Assembly: GCF_037975245.1 (NCBI RefSeq)
Contig: NC_092568.1
Coordinates: forward strand, 13,665,501-13,729,500
Direction: 5' to 3'
Source of the DNA: Apostichopus japonicus
Taxonomy: Eukaryota > Echinodermata > Holothuroidea > Aspidochirotida > Stichopodidae
DNA: 64,000 nucleotides
The position numbers were made by a program, and so were the translations under genes. A model generated the notes under the pieces. The model was not told where the DNA came from. It did no database searches and was given only the letters and a program-made list of their open reading frames with translations. Below are positions 12,501 to 24,500 of the stretch, piece by piece. The stretch's first letter is position 1. Each line of letters begins with the position of its first letter.

Positions 12501-15500
12501 GAGTTAGCAATGGATCGGGAAACTTTAACCAGCCATGCCATCAAGCAGAGACAATCCCTTGAGAATGAATTAGAAACATTAAGAGCAGACGAAGCTCAAC
12601 TCAGGACCAGAGTTGAGATCTTACAGAAGGTAAAGTTATTATGTTTAGTTTGTAGCTGTGGTAGTATAAGAACAGTTTCATGGCTTGGACATGATTGTAC
12701 ATTATTTGCAGATCATATCTAGAAAGTTCTGAAATATACTGGTGAATTGACATCATGTGCAATAACAATCAGAGTATTGTCATTTTGATATACAGAATGA
12801 ATGGGAAGCCTTTTAAGGTTGTCAGATGCTCTAGGATTGTTTATTGTTTAATTATATTTTTGCTCTATGATTGTTGTTGCTGTTAAGTTTGTTTCTACTT
12901 TTAACAGGAGAATGAAAGATTAGACACTGAGAATGAAAAAGCTGCTGAAAAATTGATAGATTCTGAGAAGACTATTAGTAAACAACAAAGAGATTTAATT
13001 GGCTTCCAGGAACTTGAGGACCGTGTAAGTAATCACTCATTTAAACATCTTATCTATGGCATAGGTTTTTATTCAGCCCTTGATCCTTACGTTTGTTAAC
13101 TTAAAGTTCTTCATGCACAGAATTTTGTGCATGTTTCCTTCAAATTTGTGTTTAAAAATCCCCAAACAGATTCTTCAATGAACTTCATATTTAGTATGTT
13201 GATGCTTCATATTGGGTTGCTGAACCCTGTTTTCATTGGAGGTCATTACAGGTTAATGTCACAAAACCTGAGGTTCATATTTGGTGGCAGGATGCCCCCT
13301 TATTGGGTTTATTCACTGTATTGTTTTCATTGGAAATTAAAGATCTGAAAATCTTGTTTACACTGTATCTCAGCAACCAAAACTTAGATGAATGTCATAC
13401 TTTGTATGCAAATACCCCATATTGAGTAGATGGACCGACCCTATTGGCTATTTGGCTGTGAAACATTCTTTTCATCTTTAGTTGGAGTTCAACAATGTTC
13501 CTTCTCTAGTTTGCCAAATATTATGAAATATTAAATTTCATTTCAGCTTGCTGGATTGGAGAATAATACAGATACTATATCCAAGCAGCAGATTGAACAT
13601 TATGAAAATGCTCTCAGGGACTATCAGGAATTACTCAGGGTGAGACTCTCATACTAGCGTTCATCTCATTACAACCAACATGTAGTCACTACAACTCTGA
13701 ACTGTCACTGTTGATATGCTACAGCTTAATTAAAACAATACTCTAAACAAATTGTGTTAATCCTTGCTGGTAAGGAATTAAACAGTCTTAAGATTCTCTT
13801 TGATTGTTCTCTTTGATTGTTCTGTTTGAATCAATACAACTGTATTGATTTTGGGCTGTATTGGCAGATGACTTTCTTGTTTTAAATTTAGCTTTTTGAG
13901 TTGATTTAGATAATTTTTTTATGCTCTTTGATACAAAAATATCATTACAATTAGCTCGTTCATTAGCTTGACTAGCCACGTCTCATTTCAAGTGAAGGTA
14001 AATTTTAAAAGTTGATACTGCCTGTTTACATAGTGTAGTGTTAGTACTGTTATGAAAATTGGGCATCAATGTCTTGATGATGGAATCAAATCATTATAGT
14101 TCTGACTGATACCTTCTGTTGGTACATAAAATCTAAGGTTTGTTTGTTTGATCAAGTGCAGTCTAATTTTGAGTAAAAAAGTCTTGAAAAAGTTGTTGAA
14201 CAAATTCTTGCCTTACGGAACAGCGAGATGGATTGATTAGTGAATACATTAGATAAGATACATTTAGATTTGTTTGGATCTATTAGTTTATCTAGTATCA
14301 TGAATCTTGCAGAAAGAACATGACAAGGTAGATGAGCTGACACAGGAAAATGAATTACTTAAACACCAGTCTTCGGAAAGAAAGGTTAGAAGAAGAGGCA
14401 GTAAGTTCCATAGACAGGGAAGATCCATGCTTGGAGACTACTCTGGTAAACACAAGACATCTCTTTCCTCATCAGGTTTGGATATTTTATATATTTACAA
14501 TGTATTCACATCAGTGAAGTCTGACTCTGGGCTAATGCATAGTTGTTGTGAACATGTCTGTAATATGATATATAAATTAAATTTTTACTTTTGCAGTAGC
14601 AAGTGTGGTCAAAGGATTGTCAGACTTTAAACCTTTCAAAGTAGTGTAGAATAATAGTAGATTCTGTATCATAGACAAGCACTGAAATATATCATTTACT
14701 TGCAAGGGAAACAAAGTGCAGAAAGAACTGTTGATTACTGTTCTACTTTCATGAGTTTTTTGGCTCATGTGATTTATTGTGATACCAAGGCAGTGGCCCA
14801 TCCTGGCATCATTGTGAATACCAAACACAAAAATGACCATAGCTACGTTATTTTTATCCACCAGTGATCAACAAGTTAAATTGATGCCACAATTTTGCAT
14901 ATAAGCACTCTTAGTTGCAAACATGTTTGCATGTCTTGAAAAGTTAGGAGTTTGTATGGGTAAATGCAAAAAAAAAAGGTTCTGTGTCAATCATGCTTTT
15001 TAATATGCTAGCAATAATTACTTTTCATTTATTGTTGAAGGAAAAGAATCTGCACAGTGGACATGGTATGTGTGTAGGGCTTTGTGAAGAGTCATGTATG
15101 TGTGTGTGTATGAATGTGAAGCCCTTGCTCGAAAACGTACAAAATGTACATCTTCGCTTGAAGTTTTAAGAACAATGCGACAATCAAACAACTGTTATTT
15201 GCAGTAACAAATATTGTTTGCAATCAGAGATGGTGTTACTGCATGGCACAATTAGGGAAAGTTAGCCACAAACATTAAGTGTGAATATATAACTCATTGA
15301 GTTCTGAATTCATTTGCATTCTGGTTTCGTAAAACATTTTAGATGGTGCCTGAAAATCATATATTGATTATACCTTTAAGGTACAGTCATACCTTAATAG
15401 TATTTTGCTTATCCAAAGCTCTTAAGCATATTCCTTAGCCCATTATTTAATTAGATAAACGACCTTAATGTCTATTGCCATTTGTCTGCAGAAAATGAAT

Positions 15501-18500
15501 CTGATGGGGAAGAGATGGAAACAGACATAAAACCTCCATCAGAAGATAGAGCTGGTGGAGATGGTAATTCCAACACAGAAGAAGAAATGAAGAAGATGGA
15601 TGCAGAAGGTATTGTAGATCTAAGTACTAATATTATCTGGTCTAGTAGGGAGAGGGATTTAATGCAAAAGGTAAGGAGAAGTAGATTATTACTTCAAATC
15701 TGGTCTGCAATGTTACATTATATGTTCTCATATGAACATGGCAAGGAATTACTAAGCCATTTGACTCTCTGGTTTTTACTTGACATATTTTCAATCTTTT
15801 ATTATCTCATCGCTCTCATAGGGCGGATGAGATACCCATGTGTCTTGCAGCCCCCCTCCCCCGAAACAAAGGTCAGATTTAGTGAAAACTGCACGATTGT
15901 TGTTGTTTTTTTTGTGTGGTGTGTTAATGGTATTGCCAGATTGGTAGCTAATAATAAATTTGTTCATTTGAAATCAGAAATCAGTGTTTGCTGGCGACGA
16001 GATATGCAAATCAGGGGATTGCCCTTTTGTTACTATTGTGGTGAATCCGTTGTTTGACAAAACATATCAGGGGATCCTAGAACTACATTTCTGTAATCAA
16101 TTGACAAGTTTCAAAAGTATGAAGGTTTAGGGGTACTTGTATAATTGATTTATTTCTCATTGCCTTAACAGTTGCCAAGTGGGAAGCAAAACTGAACTCA
16201 ATGCAAGAACAATACAACCATGAACTTTCAGAAACAAAAGCTCAGCTAGAGCGGGAATTAGAAGCAGCCAAAGTTCAGTTTGAAAGAGAGTACACAGACA
16301 TGGAGGAAAAATATAAAGTCAAAATCATCGAAATGGAGGATGACTTTGAAAAAGAAAGAGCGACATTAAGAGAAGACCTAGAGAGAGAGAAGGAGCAAAT
16401 AAATAGTCAGTTGACAGAACTAGAGAAGGTCTTGGAGACTGAGAGAGAAGAACTCAGGGAACACTTTGAGAGTGAGAAAGAAGAAACGAAGGAGAAATTT
16501 GAGACAGAAAATGCATCATTGAGAAAACAATTAGAAGATTTACAAGATGAACTAGATGCAAAGTTAGAAGATTTGAGGGTAAACCTGGAGAGACAGAAGG
16601 ATGAAGAAGTAACAAGTCTGGAAAAAGATTTAGCCAAAGAAAGGAAAGCATCAGAACTCCAAATCAGAAAGCTGCAAGAGGAACTTGAGTTAAAGATGAA
16701 GAATAAGAAGGAAGATATTGAAGCATTTTATAAAAAGGAACGAGATGAGTTAGAGCTGCAATTAAAAGAGAAGGTTTCAGAACTAGAAATGATTTTGAAG
16801 GATGGGGAGGCTGGTTTACAGGGTCAGTTAAAAGAAGACTTTATTGAATTACTTGCAACACATAAAGAAAACATGGAGGAACGTTATGAACAAGAGAGAG
16901 AACTACTTCTAGAAAAGTTAGAGAAAGAGAGAGAAGAATTGCAAGAAGCCTTTGAACAAGAAAAAAGTGAATTATCAACTATGGCTGGAGAGGAGAAAGA
17001 TGAATTGCTTAGGCAATTACAAAATGAAAAGTCAGAGTTGATGGAGCGATTTAAGAAGGACAAGATCAAGTTGGAAGAGAGATTTAAACAAGAGAAGCAG
17101 AAACTCTCCGAAAGGCACAGTAAAGAGAAAGAACAGCTGAAACAGGAATTAAACAAGGACAAGAAACGTCTCTCACAGGAAGTACAGAAAGAGAGCGACA
17201 AGACAGTGAGACAGGTCAAGAAAGAGAAGTCAGAATTGGAGAAACAACTTCAGAAGGAAAGAGAAAAGTTTAAACTAGAGAGAGAAAATATGGAAGCAAA
17301 GTTAGCATTTGAATTGGATGCTTTACACGACAGCTTCAATGTGGAAAAAGAACAACTAGAGAGAGGAGTGAGAGAAGAAATTGAAGAGGAATCTAGAAGA
17401 GCAGCAAAGGTTAACAAATGTTTTCTCTTTTTGTTTGATGTTCTGTAATATCTTAAGATTTACTCAGCTCCACAGAATAACAGCAAACTGGTAGCAACCT
17501 GTTATTCCATTCTGTGCTTGATCTAGCATGAAATAGTCAACCTCAGGCCCTTTGTGGTGATGTAGTTTCAGTTTAAATACTTGTTACATGAATTTTATAC
17601 TAAAAATAACTACCCAAAAGGTACATGAACCAAGCCTAAAAGTATAAGGGACAGTGTCAAAATCAACTCACCAGATTGTGGCTGGTAGATATTTGCATTT
17701 GCAATTTCACTATTTATAGCTGAAGGATAACATGCACATCTGCTATTAAATCTAGCATTAATTATAACCAATCTGCAAAACACTAAACACAGGCATATTG
17801 CGTAATCAATGGCGGCTCACCTGTGCATGGTGGTGAAGCCTTAGGAGCCAATTTTCAAAGCGAGCGTATTCAGTCAAACAGGAAGCAGTTAACTTAAAAA
17901 TGGAATATTAGATAGTTTGAGGTTACTGAATAATGTAAATTGTCTTTGGTCCCTGCCTTCGTTATTCCTTTAATTATTGGTTATCAGTTTCCTTTGTCAC
18001 TCTTACCAAGGCTTTTATATGCAGTAAGTAGTACATCTTGGTTAAACTTCACACTTAGATGTAGATCCTGATTGGTGAGTACGAGAACCCTGTAGAAATT
18101 GGAAGAGGTTAATGGTCATTTGAGGTCAACGTCTGAAATCTTAACATGTTAACTAAACATGATAGTTCATAGTTGGAATCTAGATTCTCTTGGTGCGTAT
18201 GAAAATAATATTGAAATTGTTGGCAGTCAACAGAGGTAAACAATCAACAGTAGGAAATCCTTGAAAACAAGTCCAACAAAGTGCAAAAGGGAAGCTTGGA
18301 TGATATTTAGTATATACCTGAACAATATTGTTTTCTGTGGATGTCAAATGTCATTAAAGGTCAATAGAGGTAACAATCTGAAAACCTTAAAAACAACTGC
18401 AAAAATTTAGCTTGGTTGAACATCATACTAGACAGGTAGATCCTCATAGTACAAATGCCTTATTGAAATTGGTGGAGGTCAAAGGTCATTTGAGGTCAAC

Positions 18501-21500
18501 ATAGAGCAAAGTCTGCAAATGCTGTAGTTCATATTTTGTAGAAGAAGCTTGTTGATCACTTGAAAGTCAGTAATGGTCAACTTTAAAGTATCTTGTTTGC
18601 AGGGTTACTGTTGTATTTTGTCATATAAAAGGTTGCAAAGAATCACAAAGCCAATATTTTGGTTTTCTGGTGAAAGCCATTTGGTTGTATGAACAATTTT
18701 CTTTCCACTTGAAGCAGCTATTTTTCCCATGGCCCCCCCCCCCTTTTTTTAAATTTACATCAGTGATAAGCTTTTAAGAAGGTTGTGGCAATAAGGCTTA
18801 ACTATTGAAACTCTACATGTACATACACCTTAAATAATTTAGAACCTTAATCATTTTTAATTGTGTGCAGTGTGTACACTAAATCTGCTAGTGATGAGTC
18901 TTTGAAGATAGAGCTAAACTAGCACTACATTTGTGTAGCATAAAACTAAGTATTCAGGATATACAGGGTCATTGCCATTGTTAAAGTACTCTAGAGTGAG
19001 CCTGTATGTACAATAAAGAAATCATTCTATTATTTGCAGAAGGACTTTGAAGAAGAGTTGGCTCAAGTAGTGCAAGATATGGAAGAAGAGAAGGCAGAAA
19101 TCATCTGTGACAAAGAGGAGCTGGAGCTACAGCTCAAAGCAGTCAGTAGTCTTTATCCCAGTACTTGTTATCACTATCCACACTCTCTGCTAATCATTTA
19201 ATGTCATTTGCCGACCAAATGTGAAGCACTACAGTCATTTGGAGGCCCAATATGAAATCATTTAAAATGCTTCTCCTCCTAGGGTTTAATGGATGAAAGT
19301 TGTGACAGTGGTTGTTTGTTGATGGCAGTCATTGAGATAAACAGATGGGAAAGTTTGAAAACCTTGTAAACATAATCAATAAAAAAGGAAAGCTGAGGTG
19401 AACTTCATACTTGGTATGAACACAAATCCTATCAGTGTAAGAGGTATGTTTATGTAAGGCTAGTTCTACTGTGCTAATACTAAATATATATTATATATTA
19501 TATATATTATTATATATATTAGACAATGTATTCAGTATTGACGCCCATTGACACGTCTCTTGTGGTCTATTTTGAAATTTTCAAGCAACATGGAAGAAAT
19601 TAAGTGATCAGAACTACTCATTACTTTATAATTCTTTCTTCATGAAAAAGATGAAAGACTTGTTGGGAGACTATATAGAACAATATTAGTGGAAGATTAT
19701 TATGCATATCTACATTTTCATTCGATTCCTCTTAACTCTTAATACATGAAGCTGAAAAGTTGTTTGATGTAAAACATACTTGAAGTTTCTTAGCACTAAC
19801 ATGTCTTATTTTAAAATGTATAATAGCAGTTTAGTCAATAAGACACTAGTGTTCAGAAAAGATTCCCATATGCATTTTCAAGGAAACAGAAAATTGCATT
19901 CCTTGACATGTGAAATCCTGTTGCCTCATACACTAAATGAATAATATCAACTTAGTGACTGTGCTGTGTGTAACTGCAAACTAACTACCTAATTGCAAAA
20001 TAAATGTTGTTGAAGGCAACTGGGAATGGTTGTTTCTGGTTCCATAGTATTAAGGGAAAGGCCTTGTGCAGAATGGATTTTGAGCTCAATGGCAAAGACA
20101 TGTATACTTCATACTGTAGCAGTTAACTCCCCAAGGATTAATGATAAGTAGTACAAAACTTAACATCACTTGATTCATGTTTGCATGTGTGTGTGTTTCT
20201 CTGCAAAAAGTCAATTTATGCTACATCATTTCTGATGTTCTAATTTCAATCCATAGTTATCAAGACATACAATTGTCTTATTCAAGAGAGACTTTATGTT
20301 TAACAGGTTGAGTTAATATCACATAAGGTGACCAGCTTCCTATATGCAGAGAAGGTGTGAAGACCAAGTGACCTTCTATCATGATTTTTTCCTGTTTATT
20401 ATACTAGGCCAAGGTTGCCGCAGAGGAAGCAGTTACAGCAGTAAACCTGCAAGTCCAGCAAGCTATTCCTGGAGAGCTAGAAGCCACTAAAGTGAGTCAT
20501 AAACCTTTTATTACCCTCTATAAGGACAATATACAACTCTAAGTTCATTTGAGAGAACTGTTTTCCTGTATACGTTCCGAGCATTCAGTATTGATGTATA
20601 CATCTTACAGTGTACATGGACATAGCAAATAGTTGTTTACATTTATTGAGACTGCAATGCATTATGTAGTGCAATCGTCTGTTTAGTTCATAATAATAGT
20701 CAAATGTTTAACAGCTGAGTTAAACTCAATTAGGTAGTTGCATTTTATAAACAGTCCCCTGGTTGCTATGCCATTTTTGTACTGTTGCTAAGCTTGAGTG
20801 AAATGGATTACATAACATTGCACAACTGATGTATGCTCCAGTGATAATTCATTCCTTTCTTAATACAATTTAACACACTTCTAGTTCAAAGACATGTAGA
20901 AAGCATATGTGTCAAATATCCAAATTAGGGGGGGGGGAGGGGTTACAAATTTTACACTCATGTAGTGTAGCAGAAAGAAATCTGTACATCTCTGAATCAC
21001 ACAAATCCGTTGCACTTTGTTTGTGGCAAGAAAATGCGGCTGGCTGTGTAATGTTTCATTTTTAAGGACACTTTCAAATCACATAGGGCAAAGCATCACA
21101 GTTAATTGCATAGCAAACCAATTGGCTGTATGAGGCAAGTTTGGCTTGAAAACACGAGCAAGAAATACAATAAATGAATTAGCATCAGGTTTCTCTCGCA
21201 CTTAAATCATGTTTGCATGTTTCTATATGAGTTTCTATTGATGTACATTACTTCCGTGCATACTATTTGAAGAGCAATGAGTCAATCTGGGAGTAGGATT
21301 AGGAAGACCAGGAGTAGATTGAGCTGAGAATGTCAGTAGGAGGAGGGTTAGATGTGTCATTTAATGGGTAGGGTTATTGTATGATATTAGGTAGTATGAG
21401 TAGTTACAGGTATCAGATCTGATTTGGTGAGAACAGGGCAACTGTTGTGATATATCTCCAGAATTGTTTGTGTTCAAAATTGCTGTGAAAGCTTCAGATA

Positions 21501-24500
21501 TCTGTCTTGTTACTTGATTCAATGAACACTCCAGACAATGTAGGTATAATTCAGGTGTCAATTAATATTCATGTAAATGTCGAGCTGTTGTTGTGTGCAG
21601 CATCTTTTATTGCTTCTTGTGTGCACCCTTCTTTCATGGTTATTTTGCATGGCACCCGCAGGCCTCTTTTGAGGAGCTTTTACATAAGCACAGTTCGTTA
21701 GAGCTAACAGCAAAGAGCTTGGAACACAAACTTGCTTTAGCTGATGAAAGATCTGAACATTCACGAACAGCTGTTGGTGTTTTAGAGGTAATAATAATCT
21801 CAATTACCACATTAACTAATCCACTCATTCATCTCATCAGTCATCATGTAAATATCATATTTTTGGGATCATCCAAACTCTGTCGGCGGGACTTCCACTT
21901 CTCCTGTTACCTATATGTGCAAGCGATAAATACAATCAGTATTTATAGGACCTAACATTGTCTAGACAGAAACAAACACAAAAACACTGCTAATGAAAAC
22001 ATATTGTATCATGTTTATGTGGGAAACAATTTAAAAGAAAATTGACAGTGATGTGAATCATCTTTGATGAAATGGATCAGCCTTTTGAGGGTTTAGAAAG
22101 AATCGATTTCTCTGTTTATGCCTCCATTAGGCTTACCTTGCTGCAAACTGCTTTCAGAAGTTTTGCCAAATTTGTTTATTATCACATGGAATTTCAAATT
22201 GCTTCTAAATTAAATGAGGAAAGGTCTGTATCTTGTTTAGGTGATCATACATACTCTTGCCAAAAGTACTTTGCAAAGCTCTTCTGTTATGTCACTTTGC
22301 TGAACATTTCCTGTTTCACTTCTAGTCTCTACAGCTTTTTCTGTCACTTATTTGTTGTAATGTGGGATGGACATCTACTTTCTGTTTGTTGTGATTCTTG
22401 AACAGAACTTCTGTTACTTATTGTCTTGCATGGCTTTACTTTTTGTTTCCATGTTTGGTTACAATGCTGAAGGCTCAGTTACCTTTGCAATAATGATGGC
22501 ATGGGTGTTTGTGTGTCAGTGAGTGTGTATGTATGTAATGGCCAGCATGTAAACACAATATCCCAAGAAGCACAAGTTCAGTTAATGTCATGCTTGGTAG
22601 GTAGATGCCCATAATGTGTAGATTTGTACTATTGTTTTAATGGTTCCTGTCTCAAATTTGATTTCCACCTCAAATGCATTTTAGGACACTTTCTTTGGTC
22701 CCGACTTTGTAAAGACCAATGTTTTTGGGCCCACATTTTTTTTGGGTTCATGTTTAGGTTGCAAATATATTTTCAAGTCAGATTGTTTGGGCTGAATATT
22801 TTTAGGACTATTTAGGTGCAAAATTGTATTAGGCCTATTATTATGGGAACCTAGTAAACAGGATAACTCCAAAAGCAAAGCTTTGTTCAAATTCATAGTG
22901 TGGATCCAACTTATTACAAGGACCCAATTGTTTTTTTGTTTTTTTGAAGTCACCGCAGGTCAAAGTCTGAAAACCATATGAATTTGACAAGTCAATTTGT
23001 ACTTGGAATGTAGACAGTATAAATCATTGGATTGCATACAGGTCAAAGGTCATTTGTGGTCACCACTCTGTAAACTGTCGAAATCTCATCAATGAGATAA
23101 CTTCTTTGAGGGAGTATCTCATAGTTTTTGCTCTTCGCTCATGGTTGTGCTATAACTTTCCTTTCATATTATACTTACTTCATTAGGGTACTATTATAGT
23201 TGGAATAGATTTTATAAAATATTGGAAGCTTGTATTATTGAAGTTAATAATCTTGAAGTTTGTATTAAATTGGGTCAAGTTTTTACTTTATCACAGCATT
23301 TGACTTGTGGAAGTATAAAGAAAGCTAGTAAACTTCTTTCAAATTTTGTTTATTTAAGCAAATTAAACTAAGCAACTAGGAAATAAGACCAGAATTTCAA
23401 AAGCAGTTCAATAGGATTTTAGTGTAGGCTGCAAAATAGCCTATCATTCACCTACTGTATTTCAGGTTAGGCTTGCTGGTAGATGCTATGGATAATATCT
23501 CATGAAGAGAAAAATTTTGTCTGATGGGAAGGGTGGGCATGTTGGGGGCTCAGATGCATAATTAGAGTTTCTCTTTTAGATAACAGATTTATATTTATGA
23601 TGCAATGTAAGTTACTTGTTACTTCAGCAAATCCGGCCAAGTTTAGATAAAATCCAGTCAGGTACTGGATTTGAGATATTCCTCAAATGTGGCCGGAATT
23701 CTGTCTGAGTTAAATTCAGTGCATCCCTGATGAAAACCAAGTAAATATGATAACTAGCGACACTTGGTGGGATGTTGTAGTTAGCATGTGGATTACTTTT
23801 TTCTTTTCATAGTAGAGTTCAAAGGTTATTTTGAGTCAAACCTTGAAAATATTTTGTGCCATAAGATATTAAATGCTTGAATATGGACCATGCCAAGGAT
23901 GCTCTAAGCTTGTTCTTCCTTCTGGCTACTAATTAATTGATATAAGTAATGCAGTATGTCATGTATGATTATCCTTCTGTCCTCCATCTATCATCTCACT
24001 CTTTCACTGGTGTGTGTTTGTCGTTTATTTTGAGTGTTATCAGTGATATATCCTGCACCTCATATTGCTTTTCTGATACTGCTGTACAGAGCGAAGCATT
24101 TGTACTATCACATTTACTGTATTGCAGAACACTTTATGTGCATGGCTGAGCTTGATTTCCCCATGTTGATCAGTGTGCTAAATTTCACAATGTAAGGTCT
24201 TGCTTTTGGACCTTAGCATGTTAACATAGTCACATAATGATATGATGAGCCAGTGTAACATATTGTTATTGAATCATTAAGAAGTTTCCTTCCTTTTATA
24301 GGCTCAGATTAGTATGATAGAAGCTGAGAGGGATCAATTCAAGAAGGACCTAGATGATGCAAACAGAAGGGTCAGTTGTTTCTTTAATCCTGGAAGAACT
24401 TAACAAAGTGTTGTTGCCTCCTTGAGAAAGCCGAATGCATCCTTCATAGGGTGGTTTTTTTGTGTGTGTATGCAACTGGCTTGTTAACAAAGTACCTACT

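Noticed and set aside
16407-17219. Minus-strand Ser/Phe-rich frames opposite exon 13
   Set aside because: They are shadows of the Glu/Lys-rich coiled-coil reading frame on the plus strand.
22072-22401. 109-codon plus-strand frame in NINL intron 16
   Set aside because: No coiled-coil character, no fitting splice sites in phase, and no homology recognised.
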